From positions 1 through 44,591 of the forward strand of contig NZ_MUXW01000018.1 in assembly GCF_002015085.1 (NCBI RefSeq): 44,591 bases of DNA, given 5' to 3'. Below, piece after piece: positions 1-8,647 of the stretch. The notes beneath the pieces were generated by a model that saw only the letters and a list, made by a program, of their open reading frames with translations, did no database searches and was not told the origin of the DNA. The position numbers were made by a program, and so were the translations under genes. The first letter of the stretch is position 1, and each line of letters starts with the position of its first letter. The stretch is from Glaesserella parasuis. Lineage in GTDB: Bacteria > Pseudomonadota > Gammaproteobacteria > Enterobacterales > Pasteurellaceae.

Positions 1-56
1 AAAGATATAACCGCAATTGAGGATGCTCACTTTACTCATCAATTATTAGCTAATGA

Positions 57-395
57 TGCTCAGAGGCTAGAAAAGCGCAAACTCCAGGTTTTGAATATAA
101 AAATGGTGTTGCCGTTAATGAGTACAATAAGCAAGTTATTCGAGACTCACTCAAACTGATTTCAGATAAAACTAAAATTACCTTCCAAGAAAGTAGCGAG
201 GAATTCCTAGCAGACGGAACAGGCATTAACTTTGTATTTTCTGAAATGAAAGAATCCCTACTCGGATTTGCGAGTCACGGCGGTAACGTGCATTTGAATG
301 CCCTGAAATTTTCTGACAAGCTCACCCCAGAAAACCAAGGAATTTCTACCCTTTTACACGAAACCATGCATGCGTTAGCATTAAAACACCCTTTT
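57..395 (+). pseudogene. M10-type (serralysin/matrixin-like) metallopeptidase fragment
   Basis: The reading frame that is open from about 57 encodes a segment ending in HETMHALALKHPF. This matches the HExxHxxxxxH zinc site of M10 metallopeptidases (three zinc-binding histidines, catalytic Glu). Upstream in the same frame the protein has the usual M10 look: a stretch about a domain's length before the zinc site, with an INFVF strand and a GNVHLNA strand. The frame has stops at 18, 51 and 54, while another frame is open over 1-150, so an N-terminal frameshift near 55-75 is possible. Just after HPF the sequence turns into antisense ornithine carbamoyltransferase, so the Met-turn and C-terminal part are lost. 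It is a remnant and is probably inactive. Family call is fairly sure; the original gene is unknown. Confidence 0.6.
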
Positions 396-404
396 GCACC
401 TACT

Positions 405-935
405 CTACCCTACCAATGTCGCCACCATCACCGCTTTAATCGTATGCATACGATTTTCTGCTTCATCAAAAACAATAGAGGCTTCGGATTCAAATACTTC
501 ATCCGTTACTTCTAATCCGTTCATTCCATATTTTTCTGCAATTTCTTTACCCACAAGGGTTTGGTCATCGTGGAAAGCGGGTAGACAATGTAAGAATTTT
601 ACATTTGGATTACCCGTTAATTTCATCAATTCAGCATTCACTTGATAAGGCTTCATTAAATTGATACGAGATTCCCAAGCGGATTTTGGTTCGCCCATTG
701 ATACCCAAACGTCCGTATAGACAAAGTCAACACCTTTAACCCCTTCTGCAACATCTTCTGTACAGGTAATTTTCGCCCCTGTTTTCGTAGCCATTTCTGC
801 GACTTCGTCTAATAATGTTTGTTCAGGAAAGAACTGTTTAGGTGCAACTAAACGTAAATCCACCCCCATTAATGCAGCCCCCTCAACAAAGGAATTTCCC
901 ATATTGTTACGCGCATCACCTAAGTAAGCGAAATT
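405..935 (-). pseudogene. Ornithine carbamoyltransferase, C-terminal fragment
   Basis: The translation is the ornithine-binding half of ornithine carbamoyltransferase (carbamoyl-P + ornithine to citrulline). It begins in-frame with FAYLGDARNNMGNS (family: YxGDARNNMxNS), contains the catalytic loop FLHCLPAFHD, and ends with the usual NRMHTIKAVMVATL. The family is about 330 residues; only about 175 are present. The N-terminal carbamoyl-phosphate domain with the STRTR motif is absent. On its 5' side the frame runs into an unrelated beta-helix gene near 935, and on its 3' side it abuts the metallopeptidase fragment near 400. No start codon with a ribosome site exists at the truncation, so this is a non-functional remnant. 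It could derive from argF or arcB, so no symbol is given. Confidence 0.85.
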
Positions 936-1911
936 GAACCATCAAACCCATCACTACCTGCGACAGTATTAATTTGAGCCTGATCAGCTAAAACTAAATT
1001 GTCTGCAACAGATAAATTTTTATTTAACGTAATTTGGCTATTCCCCGTCACGGTTAAATTTTTAACATTTTCTAGGGATAAAATACCGCTAAAACTTGGT
1101 TTTACATTATTTAATGTTACTGAAACATTTGTTGCTTCACCTGTAAGGATTTTTGTTACTGAATTTGAGGCGCTCGTTACATTGATCTCACGGCTATAAG
1201 ATTGATCGTTATCTACCCCTGCTAAATACAAATCTTCCACTAACTTCACATTTTCCCCTAACTCAATCGTCACTGGGGTAGTGCTGTGAAAAGAACTAGC
1301 GCCACTATCTTTACTATCAGCAATAATTACCGAGTATAGTTTAGTTTCTGTTGGATCAGCATTTCTTACTATCAGGGTATCATGTCCATTATTACTTTTT
1401 GTAGTATCGCCATTCCCAAGCAAAATAATTGGGCGAGTGTCCGTAGGTTCGCTTTCAACATTTGTTCTAACGTTATCTAGGGTTAATTTATTTCCATTTG
1501 TTACAATTAAAGTTGGAACCGCTTCTAAATTTTTAGAACCTATTGAAGTGAAAATACTGTCTAAACCTCGACTAGGCTTTAACGATAAATTCATATTGGA
1601 AAAAGTTACATCTTTTCCTAATGATAAATCATAACCTTCAAAATGTAGGCGATTTCCTTGTCCCTCAATTGTGACTTGTTTATTAAAACTAAAAAAACCA
1701 CTACCTCGTATTAACCGAGTATCGCCTTCTAAACGAATAATATCGCCATCCCATCATTAGCTTGATTAAGCAATGCTCGAAAGTGTTCGCCACGATTATC
1801 TGCTGAGTTGCCCGAAACCGTGTAAGTCTGAGCATTCGCATAATTCATTTCAGGAATAGGGGATAAACATAATAAGATAGCCAACGCTAACGAGGATTTT
1901 CGGAAATACAT
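936..1911 (-). pseudogene. Secreted beta-helix / autotransporter-like passenger, frameshifted and truncated
   Basis: The frame opens at 1911 with a signal peptide (MYFRKSS, hydrophobic core LALAILLCL, cleavage likely after NYANA). Mature sequence TYTVSGNSADNRGEHFRAL follows. At 1746-1755 the plus strand carries CCATC twice; with one copy the frame continues as NDGDIIRLEGDTRLI, with two it stops at once. The downstream 270 residues are rich in short beta-strand repeats (LTLDNV, LVVSN-like, VTLNN, LTVTGN, ITLNKNL), as in right-handed beta-helix passengers. No transporter barrel is present because the gene ends at the ornithine carbamoyltransferase fragment near 935. The product is presumably not made as a functional surface protein. 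The exact family is not recognised. Confidence 0.6.
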
Positions 1912-2141
1912 AGACGATCCTTATAAAGATATAAAAAATGAAATTATTAGTTCTAATGAGTTTTACTGAGAGAGTAAAGCAGTATAGTGACTAGAAATTA
2001 TACTTTTCACTATTTTTGCTATGTATGAAAACTATCAAAATACGATATAAAATTGATAAAACCACAACTAACTAATGAAATTCCTTGCAAAAAATGCTAC
2101 ATTTCTCAAGTTGATTTTTATTTATGTACGGAGAAATCTGA
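1912..2141. other. AT-rich intergenic region with divergent promoters (unassigned)
   Basis: This gap separates the minus-strand passenger gene from purB. It is AT-rich and must hold the promoters of both. GGAGAAATCTGA at 2130-2141 supplies the purB ribosome site. I see no clear PurR-type palindrome. Confidence 0.4.
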
Positions 2142-3509
2142 ATGAAACTGACCGCTTTAACAGCGTTATCTCCTATTGATGGTCGTTATCAAGATAAAGC
2201 GACTGCACTTCGCCCTATTTTCAGTGAATTTGGCTTGCTTAAATTTCGTGTTACCGTGGAAGTTCGTTGGTTACAAAAACTGGCTTCTCACGCACAAATC
2301 AACGAAGTTTCAGTTTTATCTAAAGACGCAAACGATCACTTAAATCAAATTGTCGAACATTTTTCGATTGAAGATGCCGAGCGTATTAAAACGATTGAGC
2401 GTACGACCAACCACGATGTCAAAGCGGTGGAGTATTTCTTAAAAGAGAAGTGCAAAGCCTTGCCTGAACTGCAAAAAATCAATGAGTTTATTCACTTTGC
2501 TTGTACTTCTGAAGACATTAACAATACTTCTCACGCCTTGATGCTTAAAACGGCTCGTGAAGAAGTTTTATTGCCTGAATGGAAAAAAGTGATTGATGCT
2601 GTTGTGGAATTGGCTCATCGTTACAAAGATATTCCGTTACTTTCTCGTACGCACGGTCAGCCGGCAAGCCCAACCACGATTGGTAAAGAGATGGCAAACG
2701 TGGCATATCGTTTGAAACGTCAGTATAAACAGTTAGAAAACCTAGGGATTTTGGCAAAAATTAACGGTGCAGTGGGAAATTATAATGCGCATCTATCCGC
2801 TTACCCTGAAGTTGATTGGCACACCTTTAGCCAAGAGTTTATTCAATCTTTAGGGGTAACTTGGAACCCATACACCACTCAAATTGAACCGCACGATTAC
2901 ATTGCAGAATTTTTTGATTGCGTCTCTCGCTTTAATACGATTGTGATTGATTTTGACCGTGATATGTGGGGCTATATTGCGTTAAATCACTTTAAACAAC
3001 GCACCATTGCAGGCGAAATTGGTTCTTCTACAATGCCACATAAAGTTAATCCAATTGACTTTGAAAACTCCGAAGGCAACTTGGGTTTAGCCAATGCGGT
3101 GATGAACCATTTAGGGCAAAAATTGCCGATTTCTCGTTGGCAACGTGATTTAACCGACTCAACCGTATTGCGTAATTTGGGCGTAGGTTTAGGTTATGCT
3201 TTGATTGCTTATGCAGCTACTTTAAAAGGAATTAGCAAGTTAGAAGTGAATGAACAACACTTGCGAGATGAATTGGCTCAAAACTGGGAAGTGTTAGCTG
3301 AGCCAATTCAAACGGTAATGCGTCGTTATGGTATTGAAAAACCGTATGAAAAACTTAAAGAGCTAACCCGTGGCAAACGTGTAGATGGTGAAGCGATGCG
3401 TCAATTTATTGATGGATTGGCATTGCCACAAGCAGAGAAAGATCGCTTAAAACAGATGACCCCTGCAAGCTATATTGGCTATGCGGTGGAACTTGTTGAA
3501 AAGCTGTAA
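2142..3509 (+). CDS. purB: Adenylosuccinate lyase
   Basis: PurB catalyses two fumarate-releasing steps of purine synthesis: SAICAR to AICAR, and adenylosuccinate to AMP. The 455-residue protein has the fumarase/aspartase superfamily signature SSTMPHKVNPIDFEN near residue 295. Other conserved blocks are TSEDINN near residue 125 and the active-site SRTHGQPASPTT near residue 170. The start MKLTALTALSPIDGRY is that of the E. coli-type enzyme, and GGAGAA lies at a suitable distance upstream. It appears complete and monocistronic, followed by a hairpin repeat (3522-3547). Its left neighbours are gene debris, so it marks the edge of intact backbone. Confidence 0.97.
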   Translation: MKLTALTALSPIDGRYQDKATALRPIFSEFGLLKFRVTVEVRWLQKLASHAQINEVSVLSKDANDHLNQIVEHFSIEDAERIKTIERTTNHDVKAVEYFLKEKCKALPELQKINEFIHFACTSEDINNTSHALMLKTAREEVLLPEWKKVIDAVVELAHRYKDIPLLSRTHGQPASPTTIGKEMANVAYRLKRQYKQLENLGILAKINGAVGNYNAHLSAYPEVDWHTFSQEFIQSLGVTWNPYTTQIEPHDYIAEFFDCVSRFNTIVIDFDRDMWGYIALNHFKQRTIAGEIGSSTMPHKVNPIDFENSEGNLGLANAVMNHLGQKLPISRWQRDLTDSTVLRNLGVGLGYALIAYAATLKGISKLEVNEQHLRDELAQNWEVLAEPIQTVMRRYGIEKPYEKLKELTRGKRVDGEAMRQFIDGLALPQAEKDRLKQMTPASYIGYAVELVEKL

Positions 3510-3521
3510 AGTTTCTTAATG

Positions 3522-3547
3522 GTAGGGACACACTGCGTGTGTCCTAC
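3522..3547. repeat. Dispersed palindromic repeat (copy 1)
   Basis: A near-perfect inverted repeat: GTAGGGACACAC, loop TGC, then GTGTGTCC-TAC. The same unit occurs twice more at 42657-42680 and 42715-42738. In RNA it would fold as a strong hairpin just after purB and may stop transcription or protect the 3' end. Confidence 0.8.
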
Positions 3548-3656
3548 ATTTTCGCTTTTCAAACTGTATATTCTATTCGTTTCGTAAATTTTTTGTTAAA
3601 ACGCACCGCTTGTTGTATATTCACTTTTACTTTCTATTTTCAAACAAGGAGCTAAT

Positions 3657-4603
3657 ATGCTGAATATCGTTTTTCTTGACCGTACAGGCATTCCTGCCAC
3701 TCACAACATTCCACGTCCATCTTTTCCGCATAATTGGATTGAATATGATCGTACTTCTGCTGAAGAAACCTACGAGCGAGCAAAAGATGCCGATATTGTG
3801 ATTACTAGCAAAGTATTATTTGGACGAGAGTTGTTAGCGAAATTGCCTAAACTGAAGCTTATTGCAATTACTGCGACAGGTACAAATAATATTGATCTCG
3901 TTGCAGCAAAAGAACTAGGCATTGCGGTGAAAAATGTAACGGGTTATTCCAGTGTGACAGTGCCAGAACACGTTTTAGGGATGATTTTTTCATTAAAACA
4001 CAGTTTAATGAGCTACCATCGTGATCAAGTCACCAGCGACCGTTGGGCAACTTGTGGGCAGTTCTGCTATGTCGATTATCCGATTACCGATGTGCGTGGC
4101 TCCACCCTTGGCGTGTTCGGCAAAGGTTGTTTAGGGACAGAAGTCGGGCGTTTGGCAGAGTTAGTTGGTATGAATGTGCTTTATGCAGAACATAAGGGGC
4201 AACGACTATTCGTGACGGCTATACCCCTTTTGAAGAGGTGTTAAAACAAGCAGATATTGTTACTTTACATTGCCCATTAACTGAAACGACCCAAAACCTG
4301 ATTAATGCAGAGACCTTGGCATTAATGAAACCGACTGCGTATTTGATTAACACAGGTCGTGGCCCTTTGGTCGATGAAGCTGCTTTACTTGATGCCCTAG
4401 AAAATGGCACAATTGCAGGGGCAGCGTTAGATGTGTTAGTCAAAGAACCACCAGCGATTGATAATCCGCTTATTCAAGCGGCAAAACGTTTACCGAATTT
4501 ATTGATTACGCCACATGTTGCGTGGGCGAGTGATTCAGCCGTCACAACTTTAGTTAATAAAGTGGCGTATAATATTGAAGAATTTGTCAAAACAGGCAAA
4601 TAA
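3657..4603 (+). pseudogene. D-2-hydroxyacid dehydrogenase, split by one-base frameshift
   Basis: The first frame (3657-4244) gives the N-terminal catalytic half and the start of the NAD domain: TATGTNNIDLVAAKELGI, VTGYSSVTVPEHVLGM, and GVFGKGCLG for the nucleotide loop. The second (to 4603) gives ADIVTLHCPLTETTQNLIN, LINTGRGPLVDEAALLDAL and LITPHVAWAS, the catalytic Arg/Glu/His part. Adding one G to the run at 4196-4199 joins them smoothly (AEHKGATTIRDGYTPFEE). The joined protein would be about 315 residues, normal for the glycerate/lactate dehydrogenase superfamily. AAGGAG precedes the start. Substrate cannot be told. The break is either a real inactivating deletion or a homopolymer sequencing error. 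Confidence 0.9.
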
Positions 4604-4627
4604 TTTGTGATTAACTTAGGAGTTCCT

Positions 4628-5170
4628 ATGAAAAAAACAGTTTTAACCCTTGCTTTAACCGCACTTTTCGGATTTTCAACTTCAGCTATGGCAAATTCAG
4701 CTGCTCAAATTGAAGTGAAAGTTCAGCAGCTTGATCCACAAAATGGCAACAAAGATGTGGGAACAGTGACGATTACCAAATCGCCTTACGGTTTAGTATT
4801 TACCCCAAATCTTAAAGGATTATCACACGGCTTACACGGTTTCCATATTCATGAAAACCCAAGCTGTGAACCAAAAGAGAAAGATGGAAAATTAGTTGCA
4901 GGCTTAGGTGCAGGCGGTCACTGGGATCCTAAAGGGGCGAAAAAACACGGTTATCCTTGGTCTGATGAAGCCCATTTAGGTGATTTACCTGCTTTAGCGG
5001 TTGATCATGATGGTAATGCAACTAACCCTGTACTTGCACCACGCTTGAAAGAGCTTGATGAAGTTAAAGGTCGCTCGCTGATGATCCACGCAGGTGGTGA
5101 TAACCATTCAGACCACCCAGCACCACTTGGCGGTGGCGGAGCAAGAATGGCTTGCGGTGTTATTAACTAA
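4628..5170 (+). CDS. sodC: Periplasmic Cu/Zn superoxide dismutase
   Basis: SodC removes superoxide in the periplasm, protecting against host phagocyte oxidants. The 180-residue protein starts with a signal peptide (MKKTVLTLALTALFGFSTSAMA). Copper ligands lie in HGFHIHENPSC; zinc ligands lie in GGHWDPKGAKKHGYPW and AVDHDG. The C-terminal signature is GGGGARMACGVI. Two cysteines (PSC, MAC) form the conserved disulfide. I chose ATG 4628, not the in-frame GTG at 4607, because AGGAG sits 5 bases upstream and the signal peptide begins there. It follows the dehydrogenase pseudogene closely. Confidence 0.96.
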   Translation: MKKTVLTLALTALFGFSTSAMANSAAQIEVKVQQLDPQNGNKDVGTVTITKSPYGLVFTPNLKGLSHGLHGFHIHENPSCEPKEKDGKLVAGLGAGGHWDPKGAKKHGYPWSDEAHLGDLPALAVDHDGNATNPVLAPRLKELDEVKGRSLMIHAGGDNHSDHPAPLGGGGARMACGVIN

Positions 5171-5254
5171 TTTTTTGTTGATATAACAGAAATCTCTAAG
5201 ACAAGCGGGTAGATTTTGGTAGAATTTTACCAATTTCTACTCGTATTAATTTTT

Positions 5255-6436
5255 ATGAACTTAATAACTCCTTTATTTATTGCCTTTCGCTATTGGCGTT
5301 CTAAAAGTGGCGACCGTTTTGGTCAATTGGTCACAAACCTTGCAAGTCTAGGCATTGTGTTGGGTGTGATGGCACTTGTGATCGTCCTGTCTGTGATGAA
5401 TGGCTTAGAAAATATGCAGAAACGCAATCTGCTTTCTACCTTACCCCATGCGATTATTTCACCCATAAATGAAGCTTGGCACAAAGAACAGACGTTAAAT
5501 TTACCTACTTATGTGGAAAAATCTGTTCCTATTAGCCGTGCCAATGTGATGATTCAAAGTCAGCATGGCATGAATGCGGGGCAATTAATTGGCGTTGAGA
5601 AAAATAGTGATGATCCGTTATTAACGGAAGTAAGTGATTTATCAGAACGGTTACCAGCAGGCGATTTTAATGTGTTGATCGGTTCACGCCTAGCCAATCA
5701 GTTAGATCTAAATGTGGGTGATAAAATCCGTTTGATGATTACAGAAAATAGCCAATATACTCCATTTGGTCGTGTGCCTGTTCAGCGTCTTTTTACTGTT
5801 TCAGATATTTATTATTCAAATAATGAAGCGAGTGCTTATACCTTATTTGCAAATTTGGCTGACTTTGGACGTTTGTTACGCATTGAAGAAGGCAAGAGCC
5901 AAGGTGTTCGTTTATTTTTAACTGATCCTTTTTTAGTCACGGAGTTACCTTCGGCATTTCCTTCTGATAAATGGCTGGTTAATGATTGGCGTGAACAGAA
6001 AGGAGAATTTTTCCAAGCGGTGAGAATGGAAAAAAATATGATGGGCTTATTGATTAGCCTGATTATTATCGTGGCTATTTCAAATATTGTGACATCATTA
6101 AGTTTAATGGTGGTTGATAAACAAGGGGAAATTGCGATTTTGCAAACCCAAGGATTAACCAAAGGACAAATAACACAAATTTTTGTGGCTCAAGGTGCAA
6201 TTGTTGGGGTAATAGGTGCATTAGTCGGGGGAGTATTTGGTGTGTTAGCAACGGTTTACTTAGGAGATTTTATTCGCTTAATTAACCCTACGGGAATGAT
6301 GTTGCCGACAGAGATTGTTTCAAAACAAGTCATGGTGATTGTACTTTCTTCGATTGTATTATCGTTGGTTTGCACACTGTATCCAGCCTATCGAGCGTCA
6401 AAAATCGAACCTGCGGAAGCATTACGCTATGAGTAG
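5255..6436 (+). CDS. lolC: Lipoprotein-releasing ABC transporter permease (LolC/LolE family)
   Basis: LolC with LolD and LolE extracts mature lipoproteins from the inner membrane and passes them to LolA. The protein shows the family plan: an N-terminal RYWRSKSGDRF stretch, one membrane helix near residue 30 (LASLGIVLGVMALVIVLSVMNGLE), a large periplasmic domain, then three helices in the last 140 residues. It ends in the FtsX-type motif YPAYRASKIEPAEALRYE. I chose ATG 5255 (393 aa) because MNLITPLFIAFRYW matches the family start; an in-frame TTG at 5216 lacks support. Its stop overlaps the start of the next gene. LolD and LolE are not in the window. LolC versus LolE is inferred from overall look. 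Confidence 0.85.
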   Translation: MNLITPLFIAFRYWRSKSGDRFGQLVTNLASLGIVLGVMALVIVLSVMNGLENMQKRNLLSTLPHAIISPINEAWHKEQTLNLPTYVEKSVPISRANVMIQSQHGMNAGQLIGVEKNSDDPLLTEVSDLSERLPAGDFNVLIGSRLANQLDLNVGDKIRLMITENSQYTPFGRVPVQRLFTVSDIYYSNNEASAYTLFANLADFGRLLRIEEGKSQGVRLFLTDPFLVTELPSAFPSDKWLVNDWREQKGEFFQAVRMEKNMMGLLISLIIIVAISNIVTSLSLMVVDKQGEIAILQTQGLTKGQITQIFVAQGAIVGVIGALVGGVFGVLATVYLGDFIRLINPTGMMLPTEIVSKQVMVIVLSSIVLSLVCTLYPAYRASKIEPAEALRYE

Positions 6437-7097
6437 AAAATCACCTATTCCCGAAATGCCTTGGACGGCAAAACATCAATGGCAACTTAAACCCAGTTCA
6501 CTCTGTGTGATCTCTATGGCAACCATTCTAATGGGAATTGCTGATGGATTATTAGTGTTGGCAAATTTAGGTTCAAGCCCGTGGACGGTTTTCTCACAAG
6601 GCGTAGCGTTACAAACGGGATTGTCTATCGGCACAGTGGTTGCCATTATCAGCGTTATCGTACTGCTACTTTGGATCCCACTTCAACTACGTTTCGGGCT
6701 AGGCACACTACTCAATATTTTTTGGATCGCTCTCTTTATTGATTTAACCGTACAATATGTGCCAGCCCCCGAAAGCCTATTATCACGCTTCATCCTAATG
6801 ATAGGGGCTATTTTACTGTTTGGCATTAGCACAACCTTCTACCTTTCGTGCCACTTAGGTGCAGGGCCTAGAGATGGCTTAATGGTCGGAATGTGTCAGA
6901 AATACGGCTGGAAAGTAGGGATAGTTCGCACGACAATTGAAGTGACAGTATGTGTGCTTGGTTTTATCTTAGGCGGAACAGTCGGCATTAGCACCTTGTT
7001 TTTTGCCTTGTGTGTGGGTTGGATTATTCAATATACGGCAATGGTTTTGGGTGTAAAAAAAACAGGCATAATACGCAAAAGTGTTAATCATAATTAA
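6429..7097 (+). CDS. YitT/YczE-family integral membrane protein
   Basis: The 222-residue protein has five or six predicted membrane helices (about residues 25-50, 55-80, 85-110, 115-140, 165-215). Motifs SSPWTVFSQGVA and CHLGAGPRDGLMVGM recur in YczE/YyaS/YitT membrane proteins, whose transport role is undefined. It starts at an ATG lying inside the last codons of lolC (ATGAGTAG), so translation is likely coupled. A longer frame from 6339 would lie inside lolC and is rejected. It is the last backbone gene before the mobile region. Confidence 0.8.
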   Translation: MSRKSPIPEMPWTAKHQWQLKPSSLCVISMATILMGIADGLLVLANLGSSPWTVFSQGVALQTGLSIGTVVAIISVIVLLLWIPLQLRFGLGTLLNIFWIALFIDLTVQYVPAPESLLSRFILMIGAILLFGISTTFYLSCHLGAGPRDGLMVGMCQKYGWKVGIVRTTIEVTVCVLGFILGGTVGISTLFFALCVGWIIQYTAMVLGVKKTGIIRKSVNHN

Positions 7098-7145
7098 AAA
7101 ATAGCTAAACTAGCACTTTTGTACTCCATTCTTTTATGGGTCACC
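7098..7145. other. Left junction of backbone with mobile DNA
   Basis: A short AT-rich gap after the YitT-like gene. A weak TGCTA/TAGCTA stem with a T-run is readable on the minus strand (about 7095-7120). No copy of the tRNA-Leu 3' end is visible here, so the outer attachment site of the relic element is lost or lies elsewhere. Confidence 0.4.
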
Positions 7146-7255
7146 ATTCACTTTTAATCAAAGATGATGATGCTTAGAAATTCAAAAATTGCCGAAAACC
7201 ACGCCGCCGCAACCCCGTGGAAAGCCCCACCCCGTTGGGAGTACCTTTTTAATTA
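7146..7255 (-). ncRNA. C4-like structured RNA motif (copy 1)
   Basis: A 110-base block about 80% identical to 9148-9258, with no shared reading frame. On the minus strand both fold a 5-bp CCACG/CGTGG stem with a 12-base loop, preceded by a small ACTCC/GGGGT hairpin. The loops differ while the stems are kept, which suggests RNA. Its place beside Icd/Ash-type genes recalls the C4 antisense RNAs of P1/P7 immunity regions; the family assignment is a guess from context. Here it lies 18 bases downstream of the ATPase stop codon. Confidence 0.45.
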
Positions 7256-7272
7256 TCAGGAACAGATAAAGC

Positions 7273-8385
7273 CTATTTGATAGGCTCAAGGCTATCCATT
7301 TCCTTTATCCACGTTTTAAAATGTGGGTTATTAATCTGTAACGTTTTATCTATGTTTCGTGTGATTAGCTCATTGCGTTCTAGTTTTTTGATCTTGCCTT
7401 GAATTGTGCTTGCCGTCAGGTCTTCAATGCCGATTACATCCGCCAACATTAAACGGGTTTCCCTGCTGTATGGTGTGCCGTTACCGTTGGCGATTAGCTT
7501 CAATAATTGGCGTTCTATCTCTGATAAACGTTGCCATTGGCTAGCAATTCCGCCTTGTTCTTCCATTTGTGATAGGCGGTACTTTATCGCTTCATCTAGC
7601 GTTAAATCAGGGTTAATAATCATATCTTGAGCAATAGCACGCATATATAACGGGGTAAAATGAAGGCGTTCAAAGGCTTGATAGAATGCGATTTTATCTA
7701 GCTGTTTTCCCGTGCGTTGATAATAAATATCTGCCAAAAAGTCCGTAAAGGCTTTATCTAAATGCGGAAAATTCAAGACGTGGGCAAAATGAAAGAATGG
7801 GGCTTTGTTATCGTTAAACATTGCCTTTAATCCGTTTGTACTGCTTCCCGTAAAAATCACTTTAATTTTTGACTGGTTTACATCTAGCCCTGTTCTTAAT
7901 GAACGAATAAGCCCATCATTCCCTTTGCTTCGTGCTAATTCTTGGACTTCATCGAGCAACATTAATACTGGCTTTTCGCTCTTCTCTGCGATCTCGTTTA
8001 ACAGTCTGCTAAGGTTGATTTGTGCTTGTTCTTCCTTATCATTTAATTCTACGCCTACGCCCAAAATATCAAGGCTTTTGATGTTTTTCAGCGTATCTAT
8101 TAGCTTGCTTTTTCCCTGTGTGATGTCGTTTAGAAAATCAAGCAAGGCATAAACAAAGGCTTGTTGTATTTTGCTGTCATTTGCCTGATCCATAAAGCTG
8201 AAATAGAAAACATTAAAGCCCATATCTTCTGCTTTGGGTTGAATGTCATTTAGTAAAAACTGAGTTTTGCCCATTCTTCGAGGGGCGAAAAGTGTCAATG
8301 CGTGTGTAATGCCATCTTTTAAGCTAGTCAAAAGGCGTTGAGCAAGTTCACTTCTTGGGAAATATAAAGGGTCTGTTCTTTTCAT
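7273..8385 (-). CDS. AAA-type ATPase, archaeal-ATPase-like (satellite cargo)
   Basis: A 370-residue P-loop ATPase. Walker A is APRRMGKT (residues 34-41), Walker B is PVLMLLDEVQEL (about 139-150), and a sensor-1-like strand VIFTGSS lies near 176-182. The last 90 residues look like a winged helix (TRLMLADVIGIEDLTASTIQGKIKKLERNELI). This is the plan of the Arch_ATPase/STAND-like family, where roles are mostly unknown and some members act in phage defence. It is driven by a strong promoter 30-60 bases upstream and no partner gene is adjacent. The start has no clear Shine-Dalgarno sequence. It sits between a promoter and RNA motif that are contiguous in the sister element, so it is acquired cargo. 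A defence role is inference only. Confidence 0.75.
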   Translation of the reverse strand: MKRTDPLYFPRSELAQRLLTSLKDGITHALTLFAPRRMGKTQFLLNDIQPKAEDMGFNVFYFSFMDQANDSKIQQAFVYALLDFLNDITQGKSKLIDTLKNIKSLDILGVGVELNDKEEQAQINLSRLLNEIAEKSEKPVLMLLDEVQELARSKGNDGLIRSLRTGLDVNQSKIKVIFTGSSTNGLKAMFNDNKAPFFHFAHVLNFPHLDKAFTDFLADIYYQRTGKQLDKIAFYQAFERLHFTPLYMRAIAQDMIINPDLTLDEAIKYRLSQMEEQGGIASQWQRLSEIERQLLKLIANGNGTPYSRETRLMLADVIGIEDLTASTIQGKIKKLERNELITRNIDKTLQINNPHFKTWIKEMDSLEPIK

Positions 8386-8413
8386 TTTAGATAGAATTAT
8401 ATGATGAAAGTAT

Positions 8414-8443
8414 AATTATACATTCTATGTATAATTTTGTATA
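8414..8443 (-). promoter_or_regulatory. Promoter with 10-3-10 palindromic operator, upstream of the ATPase gene
   Basis: On the minus strand the -35 is TATACA (8438-8443), spacer 17, and the -10 is TATAAT (8415-8420). A perfect inverted repeat ATTATACAT-TCT-ATGTATAAT spans 8415-8435 (one more pair outside) and covers the -10. This is the layout of a repressor operator. The same promoter geometry recurs at 9274-9302 with a degenerate left arm. Confidence 0.65.
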
Positions 8444-8496
8444 AATCAACATAAACCTAAATAAACGGCTGTAACAATCTCAACTGTTTATAGTCA

Positions 8497-8646
8497 TTTA
8501 TAGACTTTATCAGTCCTGCTAGTATTGAGTAGTTAGTAGTGGTTAATAGTAGGTTTTCATTCACTTCACCAAAACCTGCAGTTAAAAAGGGAATTTATCA
8601 GCCAAAACCAAAACACTACCTGTCCACACTTTTGCAATTTCAAAAA
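8497..8646. repeat. Ori-side repeat, copy 1
   Basis: It is strongly similar to 10018-10246, including the shared run TAGTATTGAGTAGTTAGTAG and a later AAAACCAAAAC block. The right copy has about 60 extra bases in the middle. It contains no credible gene. Confidence 0.75.
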
Positions 8647-8647
8647 T

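Noticed and set aside
4607..4627. GTG start for sodC
   Set aside because: It would precede the signal peptide and overlap the ribosome site AGGAG that serves ATG 4628.
7146..7255. Hammerhead ribozyme or retron RNA
   Set aside because: GATGATGA strings tempted the reading, but the required CTGATGA/GAAA core geometry and any reverse transcriptase gene are absent.
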